Assembly (NCBI RefSeq): GCF_013409595.1
Contig: NZ_JACCBD010000001.1
Coordinates: 2,542,001-2,606,000, forward strand
DNA length: 64,000 nt
From: Leucobacter aridicollis
GTDB taxonomy: Bacteria > Actinomycetota > Actinomycetes > Actinomycetales > Microbacteriaceae
Direction: 5' to 3'
Made by a program: the position numbers and the translations under genes. This document shows positions 1 to 9,700 of this stretch, one piece after another; the first letter of the stretch is position 1; every line of letters begins with the position of its first letter. The notes under the pieces were generated by a model. The model saw only the letters and a list, made by a program, of their open reading frames with translations. It searched no databases and was not told where the DNA came from.

Positions 1-726
1 TGCGCCCCCTGCCGAGGCCACCAGCGACTCGGCGCTGTCGACGAGCGGAATGCTCGACTCGACGAGAGTGGAGAGCGTCTCCGCGGTGCGGGCGCCGCCC
101 CGGAGCTGGCTCGCGATATTGCCGATGCGCGATTCGACCCGGGTGAGGGCGGCCTGCGTGTTGTCGTCGGTGAGGTAGTCGGACACGGAGGAGACCAGAC
201 TGAGCGCGACCTCGCTCAGCGTGACGGTGAAAGCCTCGCTGATCTGCGAGGACACCCCCTCGGCCCCCTGCTCGGTGATCTTCGGGGCGAGCGCGTTCTT
301 CTTCTCGTTCGTGTAGAAGGTGATGCTTGTGCGGTCCGCGCCGTCGGCGTAGAACGTGAGCATGTCGGAGCTGAACGACGGCGGCAGTACGATCGCGGCG
401 TAGTAGGCGCCCGACTTCGTGCCGTCGATCGCGTCGTCCTTCGTCGTGATGACCCAGTCGAGCCCGTCATTCGCGCGCAGCTCGGAGAGGACCTGCTCCC
501 CCACATTGATCGGGATCGGCATGAGGTCACTCTGGAACCCGGCGTCCGTGCTCGCGACGGCGACCTTCAGGTTGCTCGTGTTCGCGAACGGGTCCCAGCT
601 CGCGATCACGTTGAACCAGGTGAAGAGCGACGGGATGATCACGAGGCCAAAGAGCACGATCGACGCCATCACGTTGCGGGTGGCGTGGCGCAGGTCGCGG
701 CGCACGAGGCTGAGTACGTTGTTCAT
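1..726 (-). CDS. YhgE/Pip-type membrane protein, 3' part outside the window
   Basis: The first 242 codons are present and the gene runs off the left edge. It starts at ATG 726, which overlaps the TGA of the upstream gene by 4 bases (ATGA), so the two are translationally coupled. The N-terminus has one hydrophobic segment (about residues 20-40, containing the IIPSLFTWFN-type motif seen in this family) followed by a hydrophilic, helical, extracytoplasmic region. It closely resembles the N-terminus of its neighbour, so this is a tandem pair of paralogues. YhgE/Pip proteins include the phage-infection protein of Gram-positive bacteria and are related to ABC-2 permeases; no transport substrate can be inferred. 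The C-terminal membrane domain cannot be assessed here. Confidence 0.85.
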   Translation of the reverse strand, partial: MNNVLSLVRRDLRHATRNVMASIVLFGLVIIPSLFTWFNVIASWDPFANTSNLKVAVASTDAGFQSDLMPIPINVGEQVLSELRANDGLDWVITTKDDAIDGTKSGAYYAAIVLPPSFSSDMLTFYADGADRTSITFYTNEKKNALAPKITEQGAEGVSSQISEAFTVTLSEVALSLVSSVSDYLTDDNTQAALTRVESRIGNIASQLRGGARTAETLSTLVESSIPLVDSAESLVASAGGA

Positions 727-3464
727 GAGCGCGGCCCTCCCTCGTTCGTCTCGGTCGTATCGTTTGTCTGCTCGGATGCGTCGCCGAAGAGCTCGGCCAT
801 CACGTCGTCGATGTCGGCGGTGTCCGTCTGCGCCGCGGGCCGCTCGCGCGAGTGGCCCGCCCCGGCGACCTCGAGCCGGGTCGTCGGTGGCGGCGCAGTC
901 GCGAGCGCCATCTCGGGATCGGTGTGGATCCCCCGCCTGTCGGTCATCACCGCGTCGCGAAGCTCGTCATCGTCGAGCGTTCCGACCTCTCGTGCGTGCA
1001 CGAAGCTCTGCTTGATGTACTCGATGACCACGAGGAATCCCATGATGATCAGGCACCAGAGTACCCAGACCCCAAGGAGTGGGGCCTTGCCGCCCGGCAG
1101 TGCCCACGCGACAACGCCGATGACCACCATGCCGACGACTCCCACGATGAGCGTCGTGCGGAGCATCGTCGGGTAGTGCTGGGTGAACGGCTGCGCCCGG
1201 CGTTCGAGGTCTTCGCGGTATTCGCCGCGGTTGCGCAGCGCGTGGATCACGTCGCTCAGGCGATACCCGGAGCCCACCACCTGCACCTTTTCGCCGGTGA
1301 GGAGGTCGGTCGACGCGATCTGCCGGTTGAACAGCAGGTTAAAGTTCGCGAGGCGACGCCGCAGCACGAGACCGAGCACGAGGGCGAGCAGCCCCATGAG
1401 CGCGAGCACCCCGACGAAGCGCCAGTAGTGGCCGCCGTAGAACCCGGCGATTGTCTCGCGCATCGCGTCGATACCGTACGAGAACGGGAGGAAGGGGTAG
1501 ATCGCGCGGAAGAATCCGGGCATGAGCTCGATCGGGTAGAGCCCGGAGGCGCCGGGGATCTGCATGATGACAAGCAGCACGCACAGTCCCCTCCCGACGT
1601 GCCCGAACGCCACGGAGAGCGCGTAGATGATGCTCACGTACACCAGTCCCGTGAACACACCGGTCGCGAGATATGCCACGGCGTTCGCCGTCTGGATCCC
1701 GATCACGAGATTGCCGATGCAGACGATCAGTGCCTGGAGCGCGGCCAGCGTCGCGAGCAGGAAGAACCTGCCGAAGTAGGCCTGCCGCACGGTGACGTCG
1801 TTCAGGCCCTCAGTGTCGACCTCAATCTTGAAGATCACCATGAGCACGAACGCTCCGATCCAGAGCGACAGGTTCGTGAACAGCGCCGCCATCGCGGAGC
1901 CGTAGGCGTTGATTGGGAAGACGACCTGCTCGTCGACCGTCACCGGCGAGGCCACGAACTCGGCGATCTGCGCGGGATCGAGTCCGGTGAGCGTGTTGAG
2001 CGTGCCCCATTCCGACGCGGCGCCGAGCGCCAGCACGTCCGCACGAGCTGTGGTGACGCTTCCGCGAATCCCATTGAGGTCCGCTTTGAAGCTATCGAGC
2101 GCCTCCCCCGTCGAACCAAGCTGGGTGTCGATGCCCGCGAGCAGCGTATCGGCGTCGCCGAGTACTGCCTGCTGCGCGCCGAGGGCCGACGCGAACGCAC
2201 CGGAGCTCGCGGACAGCTGCGACATCGCCGCGTTCAGCGCCGGGACGGTGCCGCTGAGCACCTGCCGCATGCCAGCGGCCGCGGTGCGCGTCTCTTTCAT
2301 CGCTTGACTCAACGCGTTCGACGCGTCGGAGACGGCCTGCACTGCGCCGGACGCGTCGCTGTTCGCCTTCTGGAGCGCTGCGAGCACGTCCCCGTGAGCC
2401 GCGTTCTGCGCGGTGAGCGCGTCGAGCGCGCTCTGGAGCTGGGCGACGAGGGGCGATCCAGGGTCTGCCTGGTCGACGAGATCCTGCAGTTGCGCGATCG
2501 CCTGCTGATTCGCGTCGATGACGGAACTGACCTCGGTGATCGACGCGTCGATGCGCACGTTCGCCTGCTTGAGCTGCTGCGTCAGCTCGGCGACGGAGGC
2601 GTTTGCCGACCCGGCCGCGTCGGCAAGCGCCGTCGTACCCGCGAGGTAGGCGGAAGTCGCGGCGTCCCCGAAAGCGACGATCTGCTGCTGGGTCTCCGCA
2701 ACGATCGCCTGTGCCTGCCGCGCGGCGACCTGCACGTCGCCGAGCGTAGCGGCGACGTCACCGAGCGTGGTCCGAGTCGATGCGAGCAAGTCGCGCGACG
2801 AGTCGAGGCCCTGGCGCATCTTGTCGATGTTCTTGTCGGCCTGGTCGAGCGTCTTCGTCGTGCGATCGAAGGCGTTGAGCGTGTCACCGCGAGCGTTGAG
2901 CAGGCGAAGTTCGACGGAGTCGCCGGCGTCCTTTACCGCCTCGGTGGCGGCCTGGGCGACCTGTTCTTTGAAGGCGCTCGTGATCTGCTTGTCGAGCTGC
3001 GAGGCACCGACGTCAGTGATCTTCGGCGCGATCGCGCTCGCCTTCTCATTCACGAAGTACTGGAGTGCGGGCTGGGTGAAGTCGCCAGAGGTCATGCTGA
3101 GGAGGTCGCTGCTGAAGTCCTCCGGAATGACGATCGTCGCGTAGACATCGCCACGCTTCACGGCTTCTTTGGCCTTCGCCTCGCTCATGAACTGCCAGCC
3201 CAGCTGGTCGTTCTCTTCGAGCTGCTCGACCACTTGGTCGCCGATGTTCACCTCTCCGGTGAGCTCCGACTCCGCGCCGGAATCGAGGTTCGCGACGGCG
3301 ATGTTCACGTTCGCAGTATTGGCGTACGGGTCCCAGAACGCGTTGATGTTGAACCACGCGTACAGGGCAGGCGTGATGAGGATACCGATGACGATAACCC
3401 AGCTTTTTCGTTGCCGGGCGAGCCGCCCGACGTCTCTCCGAAAGATATTCCAACTTTGCCGCAC
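723..3464 (-). CDS. YhgE/Pip domain membrane protein (913 aa)
   Basis: The full-length protein has an N-terminal transmembrane helix (about residues 22-40) followed by a long extracytoplasmic region rich in Ala, Gln and Asp with coiled-coil character (about 150-490). A C-terminal ABC-2-like block of about six membrane helices follows (about 540-840), with a charged cytoplasmic tail. This architecture is typical of the YhgE/Pip family (phage-infection protein, ESX/export-associated membrane proteins). The start is GTG 3464; there is no Shine-Dalgarno sequence, but a -10-like TACACT lies exactly 6 nt upstream, suggesting a leaderless transcript. A perfect inverted repeat (3483-3504) lies just upstream. 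It forms a coupled pair with the gene at 726. Exact function is unknown. Confidence 0.9.
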   Translation of the reverse strand: MRQSWNIFRRDVGRLARQRKSWVIVIGILITPALYAWFNINAFWDPYANTANVNIAVANLDSGAESELTGEVNIGDQVVEQLEENDQLGWQFMSEAKAKEAVKRGDVYATIVIPEDFSSDLLSMTSGDFTQPALQYFVNEKASAIAPKITDVGASQLDKQITSAFKEQVAQAATEAVKDAGDSVELRLLNARGDTLNAFDRTTKTLDQADKNIDKMRQGLDSSRDLLASTRTTLGDVAATLGDVQVAARQAQAIVAETQQQIVAFGDAATSAYLAGTTALADAAGSANASVAELTQQLKQANVRIDASITEVSSVIDANQQAIAQLQDLVDQADPGSPLVAQLQSALDALTAQNAAHGDVLAALQKANSDASGAVQAVSDASNALSQAMKETRTAAAGMRQVLSGTVPALNAAMSQLSASSGAFASALGAQQAVLGDADTLLAGIDTQLGSTGEALDSFKADLNGIRGSVTTARADVLALGAASEWGTLNTLTGLDPAQIAEFVASPVTVDEQVVFPINAYGSAMAALFTNLSLWIGAFVLMVIFKIEVDTEGLNDVTVRQAYFGRFFLLATLAALQALIVCIGNLVIGIQTANAVAYLATGVFTGLVYVSIIYALSVAFGHVGRGLCVLLVIMQIPGASGLYPIELMPGFFRAIYPFLPFSYGIDAMRETIAGFYGGHYWRFVGVLALMGLLALVLGLVLRRRLANFNLLFNRQIASTDLLTGEKVQVVGSGYRLSDVIHALRNRGEYREDLERRAQPFTQHYPTMLRTTLIVGVVGMVVIGVVAWALPGGKAPLLGVWVLWCLIIMGFLVVIEYIKQSFVHAREVGTLDDDELRDAVMTDRRGIHTDPEMALATAPPPTTRLEVAGAGHSRERPAAQTDTADIDDVMAELFGDASEQTNDTTETNEGGPRS

Positions 3465-3470
3465 CGAAAC

Positions 3471-3504
3471 AGTGTACCCGATACTTGCACATTGCTGTGC
3501 AAGT
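3471..3504 (-). promoter_or_regulatory. Leaderless promoter with palindromic operator before the yhgE pair
   Basis: A -10-like TACACT (3471-3476) ends 6 nt before the GTG start. A perfect inverted repeat with 9-base arms, ACTTGCACA and TGTGCAAGT, separated by 4 bases, occupies 3483-3504 in the -35/spacer region. The size and position fit a repressor operator of TetR type, the class that often controls yhgE genes, but no TetR gene is in the window. The GntR gene upstream is an alternative binder. Confidence 0.6.
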
Positions 3505-3535
3505 TATTTTTGCGGCGGGCGAACAGGTCGCTTGG

Positions 3536-4321
3536 TCAGGTCACCGCGCCGCTTGCCCGGGCGTCGCGGAGCGCGTTCTCGAGGTGCTCACGGTTGATTC
3601 GCGCGTGCACCCTCCCAACCTCGTGCGCGCGGGGCGAATCGCCCGCCGAAATCGCATCGAACAGGAGCTCGTGGTCGCGAAGCGCTCGCGCTTCCATATC
3701 GCGCCGGCCACGTTCACTCCCCCACGGGTGCGCCGGCGCGGAGAGGTGGATCTGGGACTCGAGCGAGAACAACAGCCCGGCGAGCGCGGGGCTGTGAGCA
3801 GCCTCGGTGATCGCGAGGTGAAACGCCTCGTCGGCCTTTTGGGCGGCGCGACCGGACTCGGCGTCACGATACCCTGCGAGGCGCTCGCGGAGCACCTCGA
3901 TGTCCGTCTCGCTGCGCCTATCTGCCGCGGCCGCCGCGATCGCTCCGTGCATCCACGTTTGCGCTTCGTGTTGATCAATCAGCCGATCCCACGTTGCCGA
4001 GAGCACCCTCGCGATCGACGCGCGGGCCTCGTCAGTCGTGGGCTCGACGACGAAGTTGCCACCACCGCGACCCTGCTGCTTGCGAATGAGCCCGAGCCCC
4101 ACGAGCCGCTCAATTGCTGCGCGCACGGTCACTCGACCGACGCCGAGCATGGCCGCAAGCTCGCGCTCCGCCGGGAGGCGAGCGCCAGGAAGATAGTCCC
4201 CCACGGCAAGTGCCGTAACGAGCCTGTCAGCAATCTCGTCAGCGAGCGTCTGCGCCGGCCCGGTCTCCACGCGAGTAGAGACGAGCTGCCGCCCACCACG
4301 CTGTTCCGCCTCGAATGCCAT
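3536..4321 (-). CDS. GntR-family regulator, FadR-like (261 aa)
   Basis: The N-terminal winged helix-turn-helix (about residues 14-80) includes the GntR motif with LPAERELAAMLGVGRVTVR, followed by an all-helical FCD-type ligand domain (about 95-240). The FCD histidine-type metal ligands seem present (HLAITEAAHSP). The start at 4321 is chosen because the longer open frame would overrun the divergent gene's promoter and has no homologous sequence. Upstream is GTTAAT six bases before the ATG, with a GGAG that could also serve as a ribosome site. It is divergent from the peptidase/permease operon, with a shared 8-base inverted repeat between them, so it probably controls that operon. Effector unknown, perhaps an amino acid or proline peptide. 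Confidence 0.88.
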   Translation of the reverse strand: MAFEAEQRGGRQLVSTRVETGPAQTLADEIADRLVTALAVGDYLPGARLPAERELAAMLGVGRVTVRAAIERLVGLGLIRKQQGRGGGNFVVEPTTDEARASIARVLSATWDRLIDQHEAQTWMHGAIAAAAADRRSETDIEVLRERLAGYRDAESGRAAQKADEAFHLAITEAAHSPALAGLLFSLESQIHLSAPAHPWGSERGRRDMEARALRDHELLFDAISAGDSPRAHEVGRVHARINREHLENALRDARASGAVT

Positions 4322-4340
4322 AGCTCCATTAACCCACACC

Positions 4341-4367
4341 CAAAAGGTCTCATGATGGAACCTTTTG
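4341..4367. promoter_or_regulatory. Inverted repeat, candidate GntR operator
   Basis: CAAAAGGT (4341-4348) and ACCTTTTG (4360-4367) form a perfect 8-base inverted repeat with an 11-base spacer. It sits between the divergent GntR gene and the iminopeptidase, 36 bases before the iminopeptidase start, and is AT-rich against a GC-rich background. Confidence 0.55.
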
Positions 4368-4403
4368 TGCAATGATGTGTCTATCACGATCAAAGGAGTT
4401 CCT

Positions 4404-5300
4404 GTGCCGCACGGCCCCACCGCCTCCACCACTGTCGAGAACGGCCTCGCCCCCACCCCGCACGGCGGCCTCTGGTACCAGCTCACCAGCCCGGCGCAGC
4501 CCACCGCCGACACCAGGCCCGCACCGCTGCCCATCGTCCTGCTCCACGGTGGGCCCGGGTCGCCGAGCGACTATCTCGCGCCGCTCGACGCACTCTCAGC
4601 AGACCGCCCGGTGCTCCGCTACGACCAGATCGGTTGCGGGCGCTCCGACGCGGCGGGCGACAACACTGCCTGGACAGTCGACGCGCACGTTGACCACCTC
4701 GACAGGCTCACCCGTCACCTCGGATTCGACCGTTTTCACCTCTACGGTCACTCGTGGGGCGGCATGCTTGCGCTCGCATTCCACGAGGCGCACCCTCATC
4801 GCGCAGCTTCGCTGACGTTGGCGAGCCCCCTCGTCGACACGAAGCGGTGGGTCGCAGACGCCGCGATACTCATCGCCAAGCTTCCCACAGCCCACCAGGC
4901 AGCCATCGCAGCGGGGCCTGAACACGCCGGCTACGCCGCGGCGGAGGCCGAGTTCTACAGGCGCCACTTTTGCAACATCGAACCGTGGCCGACGCCGATC
5001 CAGGAGTCAGACGCCGGCCAAAACGCGCTGGCCTACAACACCATGTGGGGCCCGAACGAGTTCACCCAGACCGGCAACCTTCGCGACGAAGACCGTTCCG
5101 GCGTCGTGCGCGACCTCACCGTCCCGAACCTGTGGCTGACAGGGGCCGACGACGAGGCCCGCCCCGAAACCATCCGTGCGTTCGCTGCGCTGAATAGCAA
5201 CAGCTCAGTACACGTGTTCCCCGGGGGGACTCACTCGGTGCACCTTGAACAGCCCGGCCCCTATCTCGCAGAGCTCAGAGCCTTTCTGCGCAACAACTAA
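4404..5300 (+). CDS. pip: Proline iminopeptidase-like alpha/beta hydrolase (298 aa)
   Basis: This is an alpha/beta-hydrolase of peptidase family S33, which removes N-terminal proline or other residues from small peptides in the cytoplasm. The oxyanion-hole motif HGGPGS is near residue 45 and the nucleophile elbow GHSWGG near residue 115. The acid D lies in TGADDEARPE and the catalytic H in GGTHSVHLE near the C-terminus. The start is GTG 4404, because AAAGGAG lies 5 bases before it; an upstream in-frame TTG lacks such a site. The permease at 5327 follows after 26 bases, so the two are probably one operon for peptide/amino-acid use under the divergent GntR regulator. Substrate preference cannot be read from sequence. 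Confidence 0.88.
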   Translation: MPHGPTASTTVENGLAPTPHGGLWYQLTSPAQPTADTRPAPLPIVLLHGGPGSPSDYLAPLDALSADRPVLRYDQIGCGRSDAAGDNTAWTVDAHVDHLDRLTRHLGFDRFHLYGHSWGGMLALAFHEAHPHRAASLTLASPLVDTKRWVADAAILIAKLPTAHQAAIAAGPEHAGYAAAEAEFYRRHFCNIEPWPTPIQESDAGQNALAYNTMWGPNEFTQTGNLRDEDRSGVVRDLTVPNLWLTGADDEARPETIRAFAALNSNSSVHVFPGGTHSVHLEQPGPYLAELRAFLRNN

Positions 5301-5326
5301 CCACCCCTTACAGAAAGCACACTGCA

Positions 5327-6703
5327 ATGACGCACGCCTCCCCCACTGACGCCCCCGAGGGCGCTACCTCGCTCGAGGACCTCGGGTACGCCCAAGAGCT
5401 CAAGCGGTCGATGTCGCTGCTCGACGTCGTCGTCTACGGCCTCATCTACATGGTGCCGATGGCACCGCTCGCCGTCTTCGGCATCATCTACAACTTCTCG
5501 GGCGGCATGCCTGCCCTCGTCTACCTGGTCGCCGCGTTCGCGATGCTCTTCAGCGCGCTCAGCTACAAGGAGATGGCGAAGCGCTTCCCGGTCGCCGGCT
5601 CCGTGTACTCGTACGTTCGTCTCGGCATCAACCGGTTTTTCGGGTTCATCGCTGGCTGGGCGATTCTGCTCGACTATCTTCTTCTGCCTGCGCTGCTCTC
5701 CGTATTCGCAGCGGCCGCGATGGTGACCGTCGTGCCGGGCGTACCCGAGTTCGTCTGGATTATCGTGTTCGTCGTGCTCGCTGCGGCAATCAACTTGCGC
5801 GGCATCACGCTCACGGCGGGCATGAACAAGATCTTCCTGGCGATCCAGGTTGTCGTCCTCGCGATCTTCGTCGTCGGGGCGCTCGTCGCCGTCGCCGAGG
5901 GGCGCGCGGAATTCTCGCTGGCGCCCATCTTCCAGGCGCAGGAGTTCTCGTGGGCGATCGTGTTCGGGGCCATCCCGATCGCAGCGCTGAGCTTCATCGG
6001 TTTTGACGCGATCTCAACGCTGAACGAGGAGGCGAAGGGCGGGGGCGCGACGGTCTCTCGCGCAACAATCATCGTGCTCATCGCGGTGACGTTCCTGTTC
6101 GTCGTGCAGGTCTACCTGGCCGCCCTGTTCGTCCCAACCGGCACGACGTTTGCGTCGGGTGACGCGACGAACAACGCGTTCTACAACATCGCCGGCGAGA
6201 TCATCGGGCCGTGGTTCAAGATCCTCATCACCCTCACCTCTGCCCTCATCGCGATCTTCGCCAACTCGATCGCCTCGCAGGCGACCTCGAGCCGCCTGGT
6301 CTACAGCATGGCCCGCGACGGCCAGTTGCCTCGTGTCTTCGCGCGCGTCAGTGATCGCCAGGTTCCACGCAACGCGATGCTGCTCATCGCGGGGCTCTCG
6401 CTCGTTGTCGGCATTCTTGGCACGACCGAACAAGAGCTCCTCACGACGCTCGTCACGTTCGGCGCGCTCACCGCGTACATCTTGCTCAACATCGCCGTCA
6501 TCGTCCACTTCGGTCTCAGGGCCGCGGGCCGCAACGTCTTCCTCCACTGGGTCTCCCCGATCATCGGCACCGCCGTACTCGGGTACGCGCTCTGGAACGC
6601 GAACGTGAACGCGCAGCTCATCGGTCTAGGCTGGCTCGGGCTTGGGGCGCTGCTCGCGGGCTACTGGGCGTTGCGCGCAACACGCGAGCGCGCGGCAGCC
6701 TAG
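5327..6703 (+). CDS. APC-family amino-acid permease (458 aa)
   Basis: About twelve hydrophobic segments run across the protein, with the APC-superfamily signature in helix 1 (VVYGLIYMVPMAPLAVFG, about residues 36-53). The conserved helix-6 stretch FGAIPIAALSFIGFDAISTLNEEAKGG is also present in substance. These are secondary transporters of amino acids or polyamines in the cytoplasmic membrane, usually proton-coupled. The gene follows the iminopeptidase by 26 bases and ends before a strong hairpin, so peptide cleavage and amino-acid uptake are probably co-expressed. The substrate is not determinable; putrescine and aromatic amino acids are both possible for this branch. Confidence 0.88.
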   Translation: MTHASPTDAPEGATSLEDLGYAQELKRSMSLLDVVVYGLIYMVPMAPLAVFGIIYNFSGGMPALVYLVAAFAMLFSALSYKEMAKRFPVAGSVYSYVRLGINRFFGFIAGWAILLDYLLLPALLSVFAAAAMVTVVPGVPEFVWIIVFVVLAAAINLRGITLTAGMNKIFLAIQVVVLAIFVVGALVAVAEGRAEFSLAPIFQAQEFSWAIVFGAIPIAALSFIGFDAISTLNEEAKGGGATVSRATIIVLIAVTFLFVVQVYLAALFVPTGTTFASGDATNNAFYNIAGEIIGPWFKILITLTSALIAIFANSIASQATSSRLVYSMARDGQLPRVFARVSDRQVPRNAMLLIAGLSLVVGILGTTEQELLTTLVTFGALTAYILLNIAVIVHFGLRAAGRNVFLHWVSPIIGTAVLGYALWNANVNAQLIGLGWLGLGALLAGYWALRATRERAAA

Positions 6704-6742
6704 CCGGCTCACGCCGGGCGTGCCCGGCACCGTGTTGCAGCG

Positions 6743-6787
6743 CGAGAGGGGCGGTGGGGATCGCTTGATCCCCCACCGCCCCTCTCG
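6743..6787. terminator. Bidirectional hairpin terminator between convergent genes
   Basis: A roughly 20-bp stem with one bulged C and a 4-base loop (GCTT) lies between the permease (plus) and the metallophosphoesterase (minus). There is no clear T tract on either side, but the stem is very stable and is placed exactly between convergent stops. Confidence 0.8.
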
Positions 6788-6798
6788 TGTGCGCGGCC

Positions 6799-9700
6799 CT
6801 ACTGGCGGCGCAGGCGGGCTCGCAGCGCGAGCACGATGCCGGCCGCGACCGTGAGCGCCGAGGCAAGGCCGGTCAGCGCCCAGACCGTCGCGGATGCACC
6901 GCCGGTCGCGGCGATGTCCGCGCGGGGGCCTGCACCCGTGCTGCCTGAGCTATCGTCACCTGAGCCGGTTCCGGAGCCCGGGCCGCCATGGCCATTGCCG
7001 CCATCACCCGGGCCGTCGTCGCCGGGGCCGCCATCTCCGGGACCGCCGTCGCCCGGGCCACCGTCAACGACCTTCGCGAACTCAATGTCGACGCTCACGC
7101 GCCCCTGCACGTCTCGCAGCACGAGCTCCGTGCCCTCGACCGCGAAGCCCTCGGCCCCCTCGACAGCGACAACCGGGTCGACCGCGGTGTACCCGGCGGC
7201 GGGCTCGAGCGCGAGCCGCAGCTCGCCACCGAGATCCGCGATTCCCTCGGCCGGGGTCACTGCGCCGTTCGTCGCGCGGGCGGCATAGGTGAACCGCACC
7301 GGCTGATCTTCAACCGCGGTGACCGCCGCGCGCAGTGAATCGTAGCTCGCGCGCAGGTCAGCTTCGGTCGGCGCCGCCGCTCCGAGCGCCGCGCGCGCCT
7401 GTTTGACGGCTGCGGTGAGCGCTTCCGTGAGCGCCTCGTCGAACACGCGGCCGTTTGCGGCCGCGCTCTCGTTGGCGGTGAGCAACTCAGCCGAGTAGTC
7501 GACGGCCCGTGTGAGCGCATCGGTCTCAGCCCCGGTGTCGTCGGCGCCGTGCAGCGCCGCGATCTCGTCAGGGGTGAGCGCCGAGTCCCACATCTTCAGG
7601 TCGTCCATGTCGAGGCCGACGCCGTAGCTCTTGCCCGCGTCCACGCCAATGAGCATGTTCAGGCCGCTCGTGAGGCTCCCGATCGACTCGATGCTCGCCT
7701 CTTTCACGAGCTGGCCGTCCATGTAGGTGCTCGCCGTGTTGCGCTCGCGGTCGACGGTAAACGCCATGTGGTGCCACGAGTTCTTGTAGTTCGTGACGTC
7801 ACCCGTCGCGTAGACGCCGTTCTTGTCATCGCCGAGGGTGAACTCGAGCTTGCCGGTGTCTCCGCCCTGTGGCGCCACGTTGAGGCCCGAGCGGTAGAAG
7901 TTGCTCCAGTTCTTGTTGCTGATGATGGCGCCGTAGCCGCCGACGCTCGTGACCTTCGTCCAGAAGCTCATCGTGAGGTCGCTGTCGGTGCCGAGGTCGA
8001 ACTCGGGCCTTGAACCAAGGTCGACGTAGCTGCCAGCCCCGGCCCCGATGCGCACCGCCTGCCCCGCGGCGCCGTTTCGGTCGGCAGGAACGTAGCTCAC
8101 TGAACCGACCGGTGCCGCCTTCGGTGCCACCCCTGCGGCAGTGCCCGCATCGCTCAGGTCGCCCTCGAACGCGAGGTTCAAGAACTCGCCGCCGGGTGCC
8201 TCCGCCCCGGTTGCAGGGAAGTCGGGGAACACGAGCGTACCCGCCGTGCGGAACGTGCCTGTGAGCGCCTCGGACTTGTTCTGGAAGTCGTCGAACGCGA
8301 ACACGTTCACCGTGTACGTCTTCGCAGCGTCGAGCCCGCCGATGTCGAAGCCCATCGTGTTCGGGCTCATGTAGAAGCGTGAGTAGGCTTTGAAGCTGCC
8401 GGTGAATGCTTTCGACTTCTTCGCGCCGAAGTCGGGCACCTGGTTCGCAGTGAACGCGACGGGGTTGCCCGCCTGGTCGGTGATCTGCACCTCGTAGTAG
8501 TTGACGAGCTCGTCGTCCTTCGCCTGCTCGAACCCGATCGTCGCTGACGTCTCGGTCACTTCGCGCGCGGTGACGGCCGCGCTGTCCCACCACGGCGCAA
8601 TCTTGCTGCGCTTGTCGCTCGTGTAGGTGAAGCCGGCTTTGCCCTTCGTAGTGTCGACAACCCACGGCATGCCGAGCCAGCGCTTGTGGGTGACGTCGAA
8701 GCGGCGAATTACGGTGCTGCCGTCTTCGAGCACCGTCACGAAGTTGGCGCTCTTCTGCGGCACACCCTTCGCCGCGTCTCCCTGGTTGCCGTCGAAGTAG
8801 CCGCCGCCGATGAAGTCCCCCGGCACATCCTGGTAGATGTAGTTCATCGAGGCGTTCTCGTAGACCGTGAAGTCTTTCTGGTAGATGCTCGTCTCGGGGT
8901 TCGACGAGAAGTGGGTGTGGGCCGAGCCGAGCACGGCCTGCGGGTAGTCGGCGAGGATGCGCTGCAGCTCGGGGCCCGCCATGTCGTAGTCGCCGTGGAA
9001 CGGGCCGCCGAGCGAGGTGCCCGCGTAGCCGCTGTGGATCGACACGAAGATCGGCTTCTTCGGGTCGTAGTCGGGCTTCGCCGCGATGCCCGCGAGCGTC
9101 TGCTTGAGGTACTCCTGGTAGCCGGTGCGCTGGCCGGTGTACCCAAACGTGTGCTTACCGTTGTAGTCAAGCCCGATGAAGTCGATGTCCTCAACCTTCG
9201 TGTGGAAGTTGCTGACGTAGTCGCTCTCAGCCCGCGGGTAGAACCACTCCGGGGCGCTGTCGCCGGCGCGGTCGGCGCGCGCCTCGTCAAACGTCTTCCC
9301 CATGAGGTCGGCAATGTCGTGGTTGCCCTGAGTGAGCAGCACGTTGGCGTCGGGGAAGCTCTCGCGCATCACCCGCTCGACGGCACGGTACCAGCCGGCG
9401 ACCTTCTCTGAGTCGCCGCGCAGGTGCGCGGAGTACTCGGGGTCGTTTGCGCCCACGACGTCACCGTTGTCGACGACGGCTTTGGGGGTGAAGCCCTTCG
9501 CCGTCGCCCAGTCGGTGATGCTCTTGAAGTGGGGCTGGATGCCCTCGTACGCGACCTGCTCCGAGGTTTTTTCAGCGGTGGCGGTGCCGCCGAGCTCGGT
9601 GTCAGACATCGTGATGAACTCGAGCGTCGCCGCCGCCCCGTTGTAGGCGTCGTTCGCAGCGTCGATTCGGGCCTGAGTCATCGCCTCGGCTGGCGCTCCC

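Noticed and set aside
852..3797. A 981-codon open frame on the plus strand opposite the yhgE gene; similar very long antisense frames oppose rpoC (45154-48534) and rpoB (50017-52746).
   Set aside because: They are the usual shadows of GC-rich genes: their translations are Arg/Asp/Val-rich with no fold or motif, while the opposite strand encodes recognisable full-length proteins.
4322..4534. An upstream extension of the GntR regulator (start at 4534).
   Set aside because: It would run across the divergent iminopeptidase start and the candidate operator, and the added 71 residues have no family resemblance; ATG 4321 begins just before the conserved winged helix.
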